From Aphelenchoides besseyi (Eukaryota > Nematoda > Chromadorea > Rhabditida > Aphelenchoididae), in contig JAMPIQ010000001.1 of assembly GCA_024699855.1 (NCBI GenBank), forward strand, positions 17,360,001 to 17,424,000: a stretch of DNA of 64,000 nucleotides, written 5' to 3'. Positions 61,291 through 64,000 of this stretch are shown piece after piece (positions within the stretch are counted from its first letter, which is position 1; the number at the start of each line of letters is the position of its first letter). The notes beneath the pieces are model-generated. The model did not search any database. It was not told the DNA's origin and worked only from the letters and a program-made list of their open reading frames with translations. The translations under genes and the position numbers were made by a program.

Positions 61291-61977
61291 TTGCCCCCGC
61301 GTTTCAATCTGAAAACCAATTCGTCTGAATCGAAAATTATCATCGCAGAAAAGACCCTCAAAATCACTCTTCGTACACACACGTCCGGAACTGCAACGAA
61401 ACGAGAAAGCGAATCACGTGCACTCGCGACTGCAAACGAAAAAGAGCGAAAAGAACACACGACTACTCGCCACCGGGAGATTACTCTTCACAAGCCTTTG
61501 AGTTGGACTACGAAGAAAGTGCGATAAAGTTTGTTCGACAGTTTCAATTGAAATTCGACTAAAACTTTCAGTTTATTTCGACCAAAACATCAGAGTTTGT
61601 TCGTGTATTCGGAAAGAAAGACTATTGAGTTATGACTAAGAAGAGCTTGGACTAAAACTTCAGATGCTAAAAGAACTCCACGAAATGTAAACTCGCAGGT
61701 CATGAACACGAATTACAACAATGGTAAATTGAAAAGAATAGGCGAATTGCTTCTAATTAGAAATCAAAGCCACTAATTTTGTTAAGGCAACGGTTAAGAA
61801 AAACACAACGGGGACTTGGTTCGTACAAGAAGTTCGGGAGTTTACAGAAAGTGACTATACAAAATCGTTTTTGTTCATACCGTAAATACGAAGCTAACCC
61901 GAACACCACAAACATCAGGCCCTGAGATTTACGAACGAAAAGGCATTAAGCGGAGGTTTGTTGCTGAATGACGACAA
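61291..61977. other. Spacer between the two Yippee genes
   Basis: About 690 bp. One open frame on the plus strand (61243-61527) is mostly antisense to the promoter of copy 2 and shows no domain. No structured RNA or repeat seen. Confidence 0.45.
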
Positions 61978-62685
61978 TCAATTCAAGTTGGCACGACGCA
62001 AACGAGCGCTGTGACGGTTGTGGTAACGTGGCGTGGGTGTTTCGTTTCCGCCGTACGAGTAGTTGGCACGTTGCAACAGTTGCAATTGGCGAGTGAATGT
62101 CGGTGGTGCGTAAACGAACGGTGATCCCGGAAAACGTCCGACTTCCGACGGATCGTCGTAGTTGGTCGAATCGTATCGTAGAAGCTCGACCATTGATGGT
62201 GAATCGGGACTCTTCTGATCGTCCAAACTACTCACTTTGCGAATGAACATGAGCTAAACAAGAGGCTTGTTAACACTCTCAATTTCGACTAACCTCCAAA
62301 ATGAATTGTCCTTCTTTGAATCGTTGCGAATCGCTGTACGCCATTTCGTAGGTCCAACCCAATCGATTCTAAAGTCGATTAGTTGCATGAATTCGTTTCT
62401 TTCCGACTTACACTGCACATCTTGCAGAACACGTCTCTGACAATGTGCGTTCCAGTTGTCATGTTCTTCTCTTCAGTAGTGGAGCAAATAATGTTGACGA
62501 CGTTGCTGAACAGATACGCTTTTCCAGAGCTTCCTAAATAACATAAAAACAAATCAAAAACGACAGAACTCACCTTGAAATGAATCCGATTGAAAGGATT
62601 CCTGATTGGTGAGAAAGTTTCCACAACTTTTACACACGTAAAGAATCGATTCGCTGTCGAGAAGATCGAAGTACAAACGCCCCAT
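61978..62685 (-). CDS. Yippee-like zinc-binding protein, copy 1
   Basis: YPEL family zinc-binding fold. ATG at 62685 (MGRLYFDLLDSESILYVCKS) with first zinc pair CKSC, then FQSDSFQGSSGKAYLFSNVV (family GRAYLF block). NIICSTTEEKNMTTGTHIV matches the CGPAEER/TGLHxV segment. Second pair DVFCKMCSNRLGWTYEM, then DSQRFKEGQFILELMFIRKV matches KYKEGKFIIEL. After the core comes a tail of about 85 residues (SSLDDQKSPDSPSMVELLRY, FTRQLQLLQRANYSYGG) absent from short YPEL proteins. Four exons. The stop is at 61978. With copy 2 it forms a tandem duplicate. Both have C-terminal extensions of different sequence. Confidence 0.88.
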
Positions 62686-63208
62686 CGTGAATCAACAATC
62701 TGCTCAGCGGAATTGGCACCTCGAGTTCTGAAAATGTTGCTCGTAAGTGGTCGGAAGGCACGTGATTTGTTTTCGAAGCCTTAGAATCCGAATTTTACAC
62801 CAACTAAAACAGGGATTGTGGGGCTTCCGGATTCTCGTCTATTTAACTGTTAACAAAAAACGATCAATTTGAATTACAACAACGAAATCAACCAACAACC
62901 CCCGGACGAATGGGTCTGTTCAACCAGCGAGTCTCCGCGTCCGTTTCGCAAAAGCACCACAAAATGCAAAGAGCAAAAAAGAGGCGATCACGCGGACGAG
63001 TGCGGGAAAAAAGAACCTCCGGACTTTTTTCTACGGGCGTTAAAGGCGTCAATTCGTGGTTTATTTGGATTTTTTCAAAAAGACTTCAACAAAACAGCAA
63101 CGCGAAATAGACATCAACAAACGAACACATCGTTTTTCAGCATCCAAGAGTCTCAAATGCATGTTGGAAATCGACTTCCAACTACTGACCACTCAGTGAA
63201 TAGTAAAA
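62686..63208. other. Intergenic sequence upstream of the Yippee run
   Basis: About 520 bp, A-rich, with overlapping short open frames (62869-63228) that lack domain or signal. Probably the promoter of the Yippee copy 1 gene, up to the mobile element remnant. Confidence 0.4.
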
Positions 63209-63640
63209 TACAGGGTGGGCCAAAATGAATTGACTAGTCGGAACCGCAAATAACGTTCTTATTTTTGATTTTTTCTGGACAAACTGTATATTTTCTGAAT
63301 CCTCATGGTCGCCAACTTCAGATGAGCTCAAAATTAAAATTTTGAAATTTTCGAAAAATTTTGCTTTGGTCCCCCCTTATGTCGCGTTCCGGGCAACTTT
63401 CAATTTAAAGAAATCGACTCAAATTGATGTAAAATGAACAAGAGTAACATTAATTGGTGTTGTTACTTTGTTGTCCGTCCGACTGGCCAATTGCGAGCGG
63501 CTATCGAAGAAACCGCAAATCAAATTCGTCAAAATCGGCCGATGAGAGAACGAATTGCCGGCAACTTGAAATTACAGATGTTATTCTTCCATTCCAAAGA
63601 ACCTCGTTCTTTCTCAAAGTTCGAAATCTAAAAATTAACG
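63209..63640 (+). mobile_element. Probable degenerate mariner/Tc1-type element remnant
   Basis: Starts with TA followed by CAGGGTGGGCCAAAATG, a terminal sequence like those of many Tc1/mariner-type elements, which insert at TA. About 250 bp inside, an open frame at 63434-63631 contains QLRAAIEETANQIRQNRPMR and ERIAGNL, resembling the C-terminal tail of such transposases (LRxxIxEEIxxIPxxMxxR pattern). The catalytic DDE region is absent, so an internal deletion is likely. The opposite terminal repeat is not found before the window ends. Assignment is by pattern only. Confidence 0.4.
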
Positions 63641-63684
63641 GTTACTTTGATTGCTCTTACTTACTAGCGTTGCATTTTCTTCCT

Positions 63685-64000
63685 TCAGTTTTTTGTCTTC
63701 GTCTTCAGTTGTCTTTCTTCTGTCTCCACAAAGTCTAACTAAAGTTAAAAATTAAGTTTTCTCATTGAATACGCTCACTTACTTTTTGTTTGAATTTGTT
63801 TTCCATGTCCTTTATTTTCTGGTTTAATTGCCCAATTGTAACCTCAGGATCTGCGGTATTCGCATCGACACCTTCATTTGTCGATGGTCGACTTGTCTCT
63901 GAGAGACTACTCGAAGCGACGGTTGTTTGATTCGTCAACTGATTGCTGGTCTCCAATAATAAAACTTTAGCACGGGACTCTTCGGTTGCTCTCGAATTGT
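63685..64000 (-). CDS. 3' end of a coiled-coil protein gene, partial at right edge
   Basis: Two exons can be read: one from the right edge to a GTAAGT donor near 63781 (RATEESRAKVLLLETSNQ, SSSLSETSRPSTNEG, then a helix VTIGQLNQKIKDMENKFKQK), and one after a TTTAG acceptor near 63736 (LDFVETEERQLKTKTKN) with the stop at 63685. Ser/Thr-rich linker then coiled coil. No family recognised. The N-terminal part lies beyond the window. It could be part of a larger cytoskeletal or nuclear protein. Confidence 0.4.

Overview
The window is nuclear DNA from a nematode. The evidence is compact protein-coding genes on both strands, many introns of about 38-60 nt with GTAAGT/TTTCAG borders, TTTCAG-type acceptors directly before several start codons (as expected for spliced-leader trans-splicing), and a gene set that includes a supplementary-type nuclear receptor, tandem p38 kinases, Cys-loop receptors and an L1CAM-type adhesion protein. 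I cannot name the species. Gene models were spliced by eye. Reading-frame continuity across introns was the main check.

Layout. 1-4164 (-): 5' part of an L1CAM/neuroglian (SAX-7-like) gene running off the left edge. 6399-7730 (-): two adjacent small secreted proteins sharing one eight-cysteine framework. 8108-10137 (-): a small unknown gene, a gene-like stretch with broken frames, and a lysine-rich unknown protein. 11475-15706 (+): FGD-type Rho GEF. 15952-18223 (-): RPL15 followed by the GTPase GTPBP10. 18855-19552 (+): SKP1. 19763-20606 (-): a four-span membrane protein. 22752-24147 (+): SPSB3-like SPRY protein. 24653-26590 (-): Rieske protein and synaptophysin. 27359-32555 (+): a two-span membrane protein and two p38 MAP kinases in series. 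33248-34870 (+): nuclear hormone receptor. 36185-36856 (-): dual-specificity phosphatase. 40115-42325 (+): Cys-loop anion channel. 42384-44253 (-): a short unknown protein and a peptide-type GPCR. 46888-48633 (-): divergent Cys-loop receptor. 49660-50650 (-): MAK16. 51095-53176 (+): fatty acid amide hydrolase. 53287-56210 (-): aldo-keto reductase and Nudix NADH pyrophosphatase. 56781-58786 (+): actin capping protein alpha and a Thr/Ser-rich single-pass protein. 59235-62685 (-): OTUD5 and two Yippee proteins. 63209 to the end: a mariner-like remnant and a partial coiled-coil gene.

Many same-strand neighbours lie 140-400 bp apart (RPL15/GTPBP10, Rieske/synaptophysin, the p38 cluster, capping protein/membrane protein), the spacing expected of nematode operons. 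The window mixes neuronal and signalling genes (adhesion, channels, GPCR, synaptophysin, FAAH, p38/DUSP) with housekeeping genes (RPL15, MAK16, SKP1, Rieske).

Most noteworthy: the paired eight-cysteine secreted family; a p38 paralogue whose TGY activation motif is replaced by SIY; a 9-nt microexon in the nuclear-receptor P-box; two GC-AG introns; a DUSP with Phe instead of the signature His; and a gene remnant with intact splice sites but several frame breaks.
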